This document shows positions 15,104 through 22,059 of a stretch of DNA of 22,059 nucleotides, piece by piece. The notes below the pieces were generated by a model. It searched no databases. It was not told where the DNA came from and saw only the letters and a program-made list of their open reading frames with translations. The first letter of the stretch is position 1; every line of letters starts with the position of its first letter. Origin of the DNA: a virus; the IMG/VR virus record IMGVR_UViG_3300030329_004737, positions 1 through 22,059 of that record; one strand, given 5' to 3'. The translations under genes and the position numbers were made by a program.

Positions 15104-17892
15104 CGGCCTGTCCTCCGTCTTCCACCTGCGCGCCTAAAGACACCACGAAGGCTCTCAATAGAAAGAGACGAGGCTCTATTCCTAATGAAGCCAAAGACCA
15201 TGTAGCTAATCGTTTCACCCTTGACGCTATCCGAAACAGCAATTGTATCTGTTTGACCGTCATCAATAAGGTAATCACCTTCGCCAGCAGCAGCGGAGTT
15301 ACCCCACTTAGGGGTATCCGCTGCGCTTGTACCAAATAAACGACCAACCATATTTCCGGTAACATTCTGAAACCGGCTTCGGATAGTAAGCTTATTCTCT
15401 ATCTTTGTGATGTCATCGTTGTAGTCAACGATCTGAGTCGTATAACCCTTATTATCTGAGCCCAGAAGGATATTGTAAATACCCCAGACCCAAGTTGGGA
15501 CAATAAGGGTCGAGCCAATACCAGTACTCTGCATTCTCGCATAGATTCCACGGGCTCTCATTTGAATGCCGGGAGTCGAAATCTGTTTGCTTTTATAGGC
15601 CCAATCTACAGCTTGAACCTTAGCATTGGATGTATGTTTATTGTTGGTCCCAACAACCATGCCACACCAAGCTAGTGTTGCTACTGCCGAATCAGTGTTG
15701 CCCCCTGAGTCGGTCACGGAATTTGAGATCATAAAAATGCCCAAACCACTTTGCGTCTTTGTTGTCGTGAGAGGAGTAAAGGGCAAAGCGATAAGGGGAT
15801 TAGGGTTTCTCGGAGTTAGATTAAGGCTTGGTTGATTCACATAGGTAAGAAGAGGAACAGCCGCGCCAGACCAGGTTACAGTAATGTGACCGCCACCAGG
15901 AGTAGCAACACCAACATTATTAGTTTCTGCAACAAGGGTGAATCCACTGGCACTCTTGATTCGTTCGTTTGGTATTCTCGGAGTAATTAAAGCCGTGGCC
16001 GGATTAGAGTTACAACTCCAAACAGAGCTGTCGAATTTAAATGTCATTGTATAAGCAACAACATTTCCAGTCCATGCTGCCTGCGGTGTCTGAGGAACCA
16101 ATTCAATAGGCGCCCAATAAATATCACCTGATGCTGACTCTTCCAGCTCGAGAGGGCGGAAATAAAATCGAGAGGTAAGGGGTAGCCCCCCTTTTGTTAC
16201 GGCGATGTACTTAGAGGAACCAAGTCTTTGATCCTCTGTCATGCAAGACCGATCTAAAGATCCGCCATAACCAAGTTTGGTTATAACAAAATTAGAACCA
16301 AGAGAATTAGAAGCCAGCCCTGTGAAATTCCCATCGAGATGCATCAAAGCATCGTTTTCCATAATGTCTCTGTTGATTCCGCAAACTGTAAAGAAGTCAG
16401 TATCAGAAGAAACAACCCATGGATTAATGAGATTCTGAACCGTATTTACCCTCGGCGCTCCCGCAGCAATGTCTTCATCGGCAATGCTTTCATAGGGCCA
16501 CCAAGACCACATGTTTGATGTCAGGCACCACGACCCATTCAAATGAGGGCAACTCATAATGAGAGCTTTTTTACCCTCATTATAAGCAAGCGTGACCATC
16601 TCTGGTTCAAACTGCAAAAGGGTGCGCGGCGGAGTCACGGATGAAATATCCACATGACCATTAGATGCAGTTTCAAAATAGCTGGTCATCGGGTTGGTCA
16701 TTAATCCACCAACCTTCCAGAAGCTTCTGATGTTACTGCTTACCTCTATGATCGAAGTGCCGTCCGAAGTAGAATAGATGCCAGTATGAGAAACCCACAA
16801 AAGCTTATTATCCGCATGGGTAATTGCTGAGGGCCCAACACAGCCAATATTGCTGCTGACATTAACGGGCGGCCGACCCCTTGAAACAATGGTCCCCTCC
16901 GACGGGATATAAAGATAGGTTTCCCTACTCGTGAAAATAAGAAGATTGCCTCTTAGCTCAGCAATGGCTTCAATCTTATTGGCAGATGGGCACTGGATAA
17001 AATTAACAGCAATAACATTGGACGGCCTACCCGGATCAGAAAAGAAAACCTCATGATCCGTAGCATAAGCCAGACGATCCCTGAAAATACAGGTTGCCCG
17101 TATCCGTGAAAGCCCACTGCTCTCAGCGTAAACAAAGCCATCACGATAAATGCCAGGAGTAAAATGCAGTCGTTTGATTATAGGGCTTTCGGAATACCCC
17201 GAAGACCAATCAAACTCCTCAGAGGTTTCGACTTGCTGATAACGAAGGTCTTTAAAGTCTACAGGCTGATACATGTAGACTCCTAGAGAAGGAGCCCCGA
17301 AATAAAGATTGTCCTGATAAACCTGAAAGAACCATTCGGGATCACTTTTCCCTGGTATAAAGCTGCTATTATCTAGGTCGTAAGCAGACTCATAACATCC
17401 CTGCCAGGTGCTCGGAAGCGACGGAGTGATGGTGAGAATCAAGGGACTCGCAAATTGACCCGATATGGCTCTCTCTGAAGTGTGCTCATGGAAAACCTCT
17501 TCCCAATGACGACGTGTCGTCAGGTCAAAGATCCTCGCAACAATGTAGAAGTCCCACCTATAAGGCTTGCTTTCACCAAAGGTGTTACCCGAATTGCACT
17601 TAGCAAGAAAGATCGAGATGATTTGCTCATGGCCAAAGCTTGTCTTGATGTACTGAGCACCAAGAAGTTTCGTGTAGCCATATTCAACAGCCTCGAAGTT
17701 TGCTGCCCCAGCAGAGTATTGCTTTATATCGAGACCTAGAGTTGTATCTAGCTCTGCTACCTGCCCCCAGCCAGGGCGGACAGAAACAGTACCCCTAATG
17801 TTCCAGAGGTTTTGCGCCCAGCCAACCCGGCGCTTATCATCCTGTTCGGTTCCGCCTGTGAGTAGCTCGATTTCTTTGCCGGGAGCAGCCAT
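15100..17892 (-). CDS. Tail nozzle/stabilisation-type protein (930 aa)
   Basis: This is probably the large ring protein at the end of the short tail, analogous to T7 gp12 or P22 gp10. The N-terminal motif with VGWAQNLWNIRG followed by VRPGWGQV matches the N.....G...RPG.G pattern common in this family. Residues about 262-335 contain CIFRDRLAYATDHEVFFSDP followed by a strand-rich block (ELRGNLLIFTSRETYLYIPS), and about 361-391 contain LLWVSHTGIYSTSDG. These are beta-propeller-like repeats typical of such nozzles. The C-terminal third is Asn/Thr/Gly-rich beta structure. It follows the adaptor gene after a 2-base spacer (TAA, TC, ATG) and has only a weak ribosome site, so coupled translation is likely. 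The position directly after portal and adaptor agrees with the role. Confidence 0.8.
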   Translation of the reverse strand: MAAPGKEIELLTGGTEQDDKRRVGWAQNLWNIRGTVSVRPGWGQVAELDTTLGLDIKQYSAGAANFEAVEYGYTKLLGAQYIKTSFGHEQIISIFLAKCNSGNTFGESKPYRWDFYIVARIFDLTTRRHWEEVFHEHTSERAISGQFASPLILTITPSLPSTWQGCYESAYDLDNSSFIPGKSDPEWFFQVYQDNLYFGAPSLGVYMYQPVDFKDLRYQQVETSEEFDWSSGYSESPIIKRLHFTPGIYRDGFVYAESSGLSRIRATCIFRDRLAYATDHEVFFSDPGRPSNVIAVNFIQCPSANKIEAIAELRGNLLIFTSRETYLYIPSEGTIVSRGRPPVNVSSNIGCVGPSAITHADNKLLWVSHTGIYSTSDGTSIIEVSSNIRSFWKVGGLMTNPMTSYFETASNGHVDISSVTPPRTLLQFEPEMVTLAYNEGKKALIMSCPHLNGSWCLTSNMWSWWPYESIADEDIAAGAPRVNTVQNLINPWVVSSDTDFFTVCGINRDIMENDALMHLDGNFTGLASNSLGSNFVITKLGYGGSLDRSCMTEDQRLGSSKYIAVTKGGLPLTSRFYFRPLELEESASGDIYWAPIELVPQTPQAAWTGNVVAYTMTFKFDSSVWSCNSNPATALITPRIPNERIKSASGFTLVAETNNVGVATPGGGHITVTWSGAAVPLLTYVNQPSLNLTPRNPNPLIALPFTPLTTTKTQSGLGIFMISNSVTDSGGNTDSAVATLAWCGMVVGTNNKHTSNAKVQAVDWAYKSKQISTPGIQMRARGIYARMQSTGIGSTLIVPTWVWGIYNILLGSDNKGYTTQIVDYNDDITKIENKLTIRSRFQNVTGNMVGRLFGTSAADTPKWGNSAAAGEGDYLIDDGQTDTIAVSDSVKGETISYMVFGFIRNRASSLSIESLRGVFRRAGGRRRTGR

Positions 17893-17895
17893 GAT

Positions 17896-18570
17896 TTACC
17901 AAGCCCAATTGTCGTAATAGTCCACATACTGAGAACCTTCATGGTTCCTACCTTGCTCGAGGTAAGTTTCGAGGTTCTTCGTTTTCCTGGCAAGCTCCTG
18001 GTTGACTTGAGGCAAATCAGCAGCATCCCTGACAGCGTATCGAAGATACGCATAAAGAGGGATCATGTCATGGAAGCCGTCTAAATCGTCAAGATAAGCA
18101 GTAGGAGCACCGCCAGTGAAAGTGATATTGTGATAAGGAACGTATTCAATTCTAAAAGAGTCTGAATAGGTTCCCCCAAGAACGATTGTATTGTTTGTGA
18201 AAGTATAACCATCAAAAGAGATTGTCCTTTCTGATGGAGACCCAGAAAGATAGCGGAGAACCTCGTTCGATCCGGTATTGTTAATGCGAGCTAACCTCAA
18301 AAGACGCTCAAGCTTCTTCCCCGCTGTAGCATTCTGACCGCATAGGATGGCCCCAGAAGGGCCTGTAGCGACCGTTAGGTCTATCTTGGAACCCGTGGCA
18401 TCAAGGACGTGCTCCGTCGCAAAAATAAAGGGATCTACGTTGCAGACAGCCTGACGAAAGTCATTGTAAGCCTGGCTCAGATAAAGCTCTACATTTGCAT
18501 CAGTGATAAATGTTGAGTCCGCTTCGTCCATATAGGTCCGAAACATTGCAGCGACATCAGCAGGCGTCAT
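17896..18570 (-). CDS. Head-tail connector (adaptor) protein (224 aa)
   Basis: The N-terminal helix-turn-helix arrangement (MTPADVAAMFRTYMDEAD, then ITDANVELYLSQAYNDFRQA) is the usual opening of podovirus adaptor proteins that dock under the portal (T7 gp11 and P22 gp4 type). The central beta-rich part has FDGYTFTNNTIVLGGTYSDS and the C-terminal helix runs from YAYLRYAVRDAA through LARKTKNLETYLEQG. The length is near the usual 190-220 aa. Its ATG overlaps the portal stop (ATGA), and GGGAGG six bases upstream is a strong ribosome site. Placement between portal and nozzle genes supports the call. Confidence 0.8.
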   Translation of the reverse strand: MTPADVAAMFRTYMDEADSTFITDANVELYLSQAYNDFRQAVCNVDPFIFATEHVLDATGSKIDLTVATGPSGAILCGQNATAGKKLERLLRLARINNTGSNEVLRYLSGSPSERTISFDGYTFTNNTIVLGGTYSDSFRIEYVPYHNITFTGGAPTAYLDDLDGFHDMIPLYAYLRYAVRDAADLPQVNQELARKTKNLETYLEQGRNHEGSQYVDYYDNWAW

Positions 18571-20537
18571 CCCACACCTCCCATTCGAGGCGCTCGGCCA
18601 GCTAAGATGGGCTTAGCATCATCGGTAACAGCGCGCCTCTCATCGAGGCTGCTGTACTGATCCGCCATCTGAGCAGCAGCCCCCGGACTTGAAACGCTGG
18701 TCATCATACCGGCAGCATCATCAGGCTTCTTAGGCATTCTCGGGAAGACAGTTCGCTCCAACTCTTGGCGAACAAAGTCTTCATCCTCTTTGCCGAAGGT
18801 GGCAACAGCAACAAGGACATCCCTAATGTAGTTCTGTGTTTCTTCAGGCAGCCTGTAGTAAGGCTCTGTCCGCATGAAGCCCTCGAACACTTCCTGGAAA
18901 GCCTTGAGGTCATCCGTCGGCATGATCTCAATTTCGCGCCCAGCAATAACAGCCTCAAGCATGTCGTGAGCATGGCTAAACCCAGCCATCTTGCGGGTAA
19001 CTCGAGCATTGCCCGTCCGGTAATCAAGAGCCCTGAGGGCTTCTTCCTTATCGAGAAGGCCAAGCTTGACCATCTCAAGAACACGTTGATCCCGATCCTT
19101 CTTCTCGTCCCGAAACATGGAACCTGACTCGAGGTAGATTTCAGCATCATGACAAAGGTCGGTGCTATTCAAAACCTTATGAACAACACGACCCGTATTA
19201 TCCATCATGCGAATCATTCGATCTCGGGTGTAAAATTTGCGAGCCATCTCAAGGACGCAAAGAGCCACGTCCTTAACCGCTTCCTCGATGTTGTGCTGGG
19301 TAACTAAAAGCTGCTGAGAATCTCGATTGGTGAGCGACTCAATAGCAGCGCCGGATTCGATGCCAATAGCTCGCTTACCAAGACTAGTGCTATGGACCCC
19401 CGCAACATCATGCATCTCAGATGAAAGCTGTCGAATGTTGTCGAGTACATAACCAGGCAAAGGAGCAGCAGCAACCTGACTAGGAGCCGGTCCTGAAGCA
19501 GCGTTGTAGACAACCTTTTCGCCCGGTCGAGAATCCGAGAGCGCATCTTTAGCCACTCCTGACGACTTAGGAACAAGCCACTTAGGGTTGCCCATAAGCT
19601 CAGCGTTCTGAATAATCTGGGTTCTTCCCCGGTTATACATTGTCTGAAGCTCAATCAGGGGCTCAATCATGCCCATGCCATAGAGACGGCCTGGCATCTT
19701 TGTGTACTGAACAATGGTGATGGGGCTTTTCCCGACAGGCCACTTTGACTTATAAAGCCAGTTTGTGCCCAGAAGCATCCCCATCTCACCAGTCTTCATG
19801 TAAACCTCAAAGACTTCGAGCCTATCCTTAAGCTCGTTGGAATCTGTTCCGCTTGAAGCCTGGAAGAAAGTACGAAAGGTTCTTTGGGGTTTGTCGCCTG
19901 ACTTCTTAATGATCTCAGCCTTGTCAGGATACGCAGCAATAAGATCATCCTTGTGAACGATGTGGCGAATCGCACAATAGCGAGACTCTTCAACCTTTGT
20001 GGCACCAGGCTCAAAGTAAAGATCGTAAGGGCTAACAACCCGAGTATGAATCTTGTCATCTTCGGGGTCATAAAAAGTATGAAGTCCGGCATTGCCCGCA
20101 ACAAGAAGCCATTCGAGAAGAGTTGTTAAAACACTCTTCATGTCCTCTGTATGCCAATAGTACCGAAGAAAAGTCTCAGAGGCTTCAGACTTCATGATGT
20201 CCTCAGTAGAAGGACTTGAAGGCATCACCGTCATTGCTGGGTAAGCAATGGTGAGTCGCGCCAAGAGGTTTCGGTAAATATTGATAATGAGATTAAAGGT
20301 AGCCCGACTGCGCTTTCGGTCCATCGGGATACCGATAAAGTTCTTAAGGTTCTTGTCCCATCGAATATGTTGGCGGCCCTGTAGGAATAGGCTGCACATA
20401 TCCCAGACTCTGGTGAACCTCTGCCTCTGAGTTGTAAAATTAGAAAGCTGGCTCTGAAGCGTCCCCGGTTTAGGAAGTTTCACTTCCTTGTCCTGAGGGG
20501 TAACACTCTCTGCAATAAGGACAACGCCAGACTTCAT
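18567..20537 (-). CDS. Portal protein (656 aa)
   Basis: The portal forms the ring through which DNA is packaged and ejected. The sequence fits large podovirus portals: N-terminal helices (TTQRQRFTRVWDMCSLFLQG), the segment GLHTFYDPEDDKIHTRVVSP with SPYDLYFEPGA, and a central segment MIEPLIELQTMYNRGRTQII (about residues 288-310) followed by NPKWLVPKSS. The stem/tunnel-type region is GYVLDNIRQLSSEMHDVAGV and then LGKRAIGIESGAAIESLTNR (about 360-405). After this come long helices and a disordered C-terminus ending APRMGGVG. The ATG overlaps the upstream stop by one base (TAATG) without a good ribosome site, indicating coupling. No terminase gene is in the window. Confidence 0.93.
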   Translation of the reverse strand: MKSGVVLIAESVTPQDKEVKLPKPGTLQSQLSNFTTQRQRFTRVWDMCSLFLQGRQHIRWDKNLKNFIGIPMDRKRSRATFNLIINIYRNLLARLTIAYPAMTVMPSSPSTEDIMKSEASETFLRYYWHTEDMKSVLTTLLEWLLVAGNAGLHTFYDPEDDKIHTRVVSPYDLYFEPGATKVEESRYCAIRHIVHKDDLIAAYPDKAEIIKKSGDKPQRTFRTFFQASSGTDSNELKDRLEVFEVYMKTGEMGMLLGTNWLYKSKWPVGKSPITIVQYTKMPGRLYGMGMIEPLIELQTMYNRGRTQIIQNAELMGNPKWLVPKSSGVAKDALSDSRPGEKVVYNAASGPAPSQVAAAPLPGYVLDNIRQLSSEMHDVAGVHSTSLGKRAIGIESGAAIESLTNRDSQQLLVTQHNIEEAVKDVALCVLEMARKFYTRDRMIRMMDNTGRVVHKVLNSTDLCHDAEIYLESGSMFRDEKKDRDQRVLEMVKLGLLDKEEALRALDYRTGNARVTRKMAGFSHAHDMLEAVIAGREIEIMPTDDLKAFQEVFEGFMRTEPYYRLPEETQNYIRDVLVAVATFGKEDEDFVRQELERTVFPRMPKKPDDAAGMMTSVSSPGAAAQMADQYSSLDERRAVTDDAKPILAGRAPRMGGVG

Positions 20538-20902
20538 TAGGTTGCTGCTTTCGTTATGAACTCGCCAGCCTCGAGGAATCCGTCAGCACCTTTTTTGGCG
20601 TCTTTTAGCTTCCTCGCTTTAGCCGCTGCTTCTCTTGCTGCCTTGGAATACTTGCCGTAGCTTTCGCCCACTGCCGCTGCATCACCCGGACCCTGAGAAC
20701 CCGTATAGCCACCAAGAATCGCTCCTAGAGCACCGCCAACAAGAGCACCCTTAGGGCCGCCGACCTTCATGCCGAGAGCAGCGCCCTCTAGGCCGCCAGA
20801 GGCAGCACCGGCAAGTGCGCCCCCCGCATTAGTCTTGCTTTCCTTTTTCTTGGGAGAGTGCCTGGTAATCGTAGGCCGCGCACCAAAAACGTTATCTCTC
20901 AT
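20537..20902 (-). CDS. Small Gly/Ala-rich protein between capsid and portal (121 aa)
   Basis: The function is not recognised. Residues 1-25 are basic (RHSPKKKESK). Residues 27-68 are a glycine-zipper-like run of small residues (GGALAGAASGGLEGAALGMK, then further G..G repeats), which can form membrane-inserted or tightly packed helices. Residues 80-105 form a Lys/Ala-rich helix. A gene here in other podoviruses would often be a scaffold or small head protein, but this sequence lacks the acidic helical character of a scaffold. The glycine zipper also resembles membrane-active proteins. The ATG at 20902 is preceded by GGAGAGG, and the hairpin at 20915-20946 ends just before that site. The stop overlaps the portal start. 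Confidence 0.7.
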   Translation of the reverse strand: MRDNVFGARPTITRHSPKKKESKTNAGGALAGAASGGLEGAALGMKVGGPKGALVGGALGAILGGYTGSQGPGDAAAVGESYGKYSKAAREAAAKARKLKDAKKGADGFLEAGEFITKAAT

Positions 20903-20914
20903 AACCTCTCCTTC

Positions 20915-20946
20915 GCTGGACCCCCCCCTTAAGGGGGGGGGCCAGC
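20915..20946 (-). terminator. Strong GC hairpin after the capsid gene (possible terminator/attenuator)
   Basis: A near-perfect inverted repeat with arms GCTGG and CCCCCCCC, loop TTAA and the complementary GGGGGGGG and CCAGC is broken by one A:G mismatch. It lies 10 bases after the capsid stop on the transcribed minus strand. No U-run follows; the next bases are GAAGGAGAGG, the ribosome site of the next gene. It is therefore not a classical intrinsic terminator. It may lower read-through, protect the capsid message at its 3' end, or hide the ribosome site. Confidence 0.45.
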
Positions 20947-20955
20947 TTGAAAGGA

Positions 20956-22059
20956 CTACATGCCCGAGAATTTAATCCCGCACAAAATAGCATTACGGTT
21001 AGGCTCTTTGCAAACCAAGTTGTAATACCAACGAACAAAGCCTTCCCACTCATCGCGATCGGATAAGCGGCTAAGGACATTGCCGTCCAGATCAGCCATA
21101 CCGAAGCTCTGAAGCTCGGTAATGCACCAGGTGTTGGTCTTCAGGAAGACCACGAGACCCTTACCGCAGTGGCGGCTAACCTTCACCGGAATGCCGGCGA
21201 AAGCATACGCACTGTAACCAGCCTCAGCCGTGCCAGCAGGCCCTTGAGCATCTTTGCTAAAGGTCGTGACAGCAGCAGCAGTGAAGCTAAGCAACGATGC
21301 ATACTCTTGGCGGAAGATCGGATGCACATACAGGCAGTCCGGGTTGTCCCCACCAAGAATTTGAATCTCGTCCAGAATGCCCTGCATACGACCGAAGTCG
21401 AGAGCATCGTTCGTTGCAGCAGCCTTGGCATCAATTGCCTGAACCGTCGAACGAAGCGGAGCATTTGCCGCAGTGTTGCGATCAACGCCGAAGTGGCTCT
21501 GCAAACCAAGGTTCGCATAGACACCAAGTGCCTGAGTAAGAACCGTTTCTTTGCAGGCTGCGTTTACAGTGCTACCTGCACCGGGAACCGCATCAGCCGT
21601 AAAGGTGATTACACCAGCAGGAGCCGTCCGTTGGCCTGATTCAAGGACTTGAATCATAGCAGCATACTCGCCAGTCATCGTGCTCAGCGTAACGCTCTGG
21701 CCATCAACACACTCAAGGTTGATATTGCCAGCACTCAGCGCATCAGCGTCAAGCATGCACACGCCGCTGTTTGCATTGCTGTAGTCGTCAAGACGAACCA
21801 CGTTCACACTTAAGCGAGCCGTTGCAGCAGCACCGGAATCAAGAGCTTGCAACGAAGCTGCAACATCTTTGTTTCCAGTAAATGCATAGTCCTGGTTGCC
21901 ACCAGGAACAGCCGCAGCAATGTCTGTACGGCTATGAATGAAGCCAACGCAGCCAGCGCCGGTCCACATGTTCTGGTTGGCCAGCACCTTAACGTCGGTG
22001 ACAAGGCCGTCCATTTCCGTTTGGACGTAGGTTGCAAAGCTGTTTGCGGTCGTCTTGGC
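20956..22059 (-). CDS. Major capsid protein, 3' part (N-terminus beyond the window)
   Basis: The reading frame is open from the right edge, and the first ATG inside the window (22014) is preceded by 15 in-frame codons, so this is an internal part of a longer gene. The last about 350 residues show the C-terminal half of an HK97-fold capsid protein: MQGILDEIQI, then DCLYVHPIFRQEYASLLSF, the segment AFAGIPVKVSRHCGKGLVVF, then WCITELQSFGMADLDGNVLS, and the closing FVRWYYNLVCKEPNRNAILC. Strand and loop order (P-domain helix, then the G-I-P-V strand, then the W-Y-N-L strand) matches many podovirus capsids. Nine cysteines occur in the visible part. It ends TAG at 20956-20958 and is followed by the hairpin. 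Confidence 0.9.
   Translation of the reverse strand, partial: AKTTANSFATYVQTEMDGLVTDVKVLANQNMWTGAGCVGFIHSRTDIAAAVPGGNQDYAFTGNKDVAASLQALDSGAAATARLSVNVVRLDDYSNANSGVCMLDADALSAGNINLECVDGQSVTLSTMTGEYAAMIQVLESGQRTAPAGVITFTADAVPGAGSTVNAACKETVLTQALGVYANLGLQSHFGVDRNTAANAPLRSTVQAIDAKAAATNDALDFGRMQGILDEIQILGGDNPDCLYVHPIFRQEYASLLSFTAAAVTTFSKDAQGPAGTAEAGYSAYAFAGIPVKVSRHCGKGLVVFLKTNTWCITELQSFGMADLDGNVLSRLSDRDEWEGFVRWYYNLVCKEPNRNAILCGIKFSGM

Noticed and set aside
18704-19150. 148-codon minus-strand frame inside the portal gene
   Set aside because: It is an alternative frame of a well-supported portal protein, Leu/Arg/Ser-rich as expected for a shifted frame.
20915-20946. Classical rho-independent terminator
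   Set aside because: The stem is strong, but no U-run follows on either strand; kept as a hairpin of uncertain function with low confidence.
21169-21639. 156-codon plus-strand frame inside the capsid gene
   Set aside because: It is the antisense of a clearly coding HK97-type region, is rich in Ser/Arg, and has no ribosome site or family resemblance.
1-22059. tRNA genes, CRISPR arrays, insertion sequences, integration sites
   Set aside because: Coding density is near complete; I saw no cloverleaf, no regularly spaced repeats and no transposase or integrase reading frame.

Overview
The window is the late, structural part of a tailed double-stranded DNA phage (or prophage) genome with a podovirus-like layout. 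No host gene, tRNA, integrase or insertion sequence is visible, so the host cannot be named from this piece. Every credible gene lies on the minus strand and transcription runs from right to left. Genes are packed with 1-8 nt overlaps (TAATG, ATGA, TAGTG) or gaps of a few bases. Only one intergenic space is longer than about 10 bases (20903-20955), and it holds a strong C8/G9 hairpin. No stretch over 300 bases lacks a gene.

In transcription order, the right-hand block is the head and connector: the 3' part of a major capsid gene (its 5' end is beyond the window), the hairpin, a small Gly/Ala-rich protein (121 aa), the portal (656 aa) and a head-tail adaptor (224 aa). The tail block follows: a large beta-rich nozzle or stabilisation-type protein (930 aa), a short beta-helix-like protein (219 aa), and two beta-rich proteins of unknown role (309 and 527 aa). 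The left half encodes three proteins of 199, 694 and 3004 aa. Their order and character match the internal (ejection) virion proteins of podoviruses, comparable to T7 gp14, gp15 and gp16. The 694-aa protein carries a peptidoglycan-binding domain. After the giant gene come a 40-aa Lys/Ala/Pro-tailed reading frame and the 5' end of another gene that runs off the left edge.

The most interesting object is the 3004-aa protein, 9 kb or about 41% of the window. It is a mosaic of hydrophobic segments, charged coiled-coil stretches and Pro/Lys linkers. At residues about 1511-1632 it contains a recognisable NADAR-family domain. Members of that family remove ADP-ribose, including from guanine in DNA modified by DarT-type defence toxins. 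If the giant protein is ejected with the genome, as its position suggests, the phage may deliver a preformed de-ADP-ribosylating activity into the cell with its DNA. That would be a virion-packaged counter-defence built into an ejection or polyvalent protein. The domain assignment comes from visible motif similarity; packaging, ejection and activity are inference.
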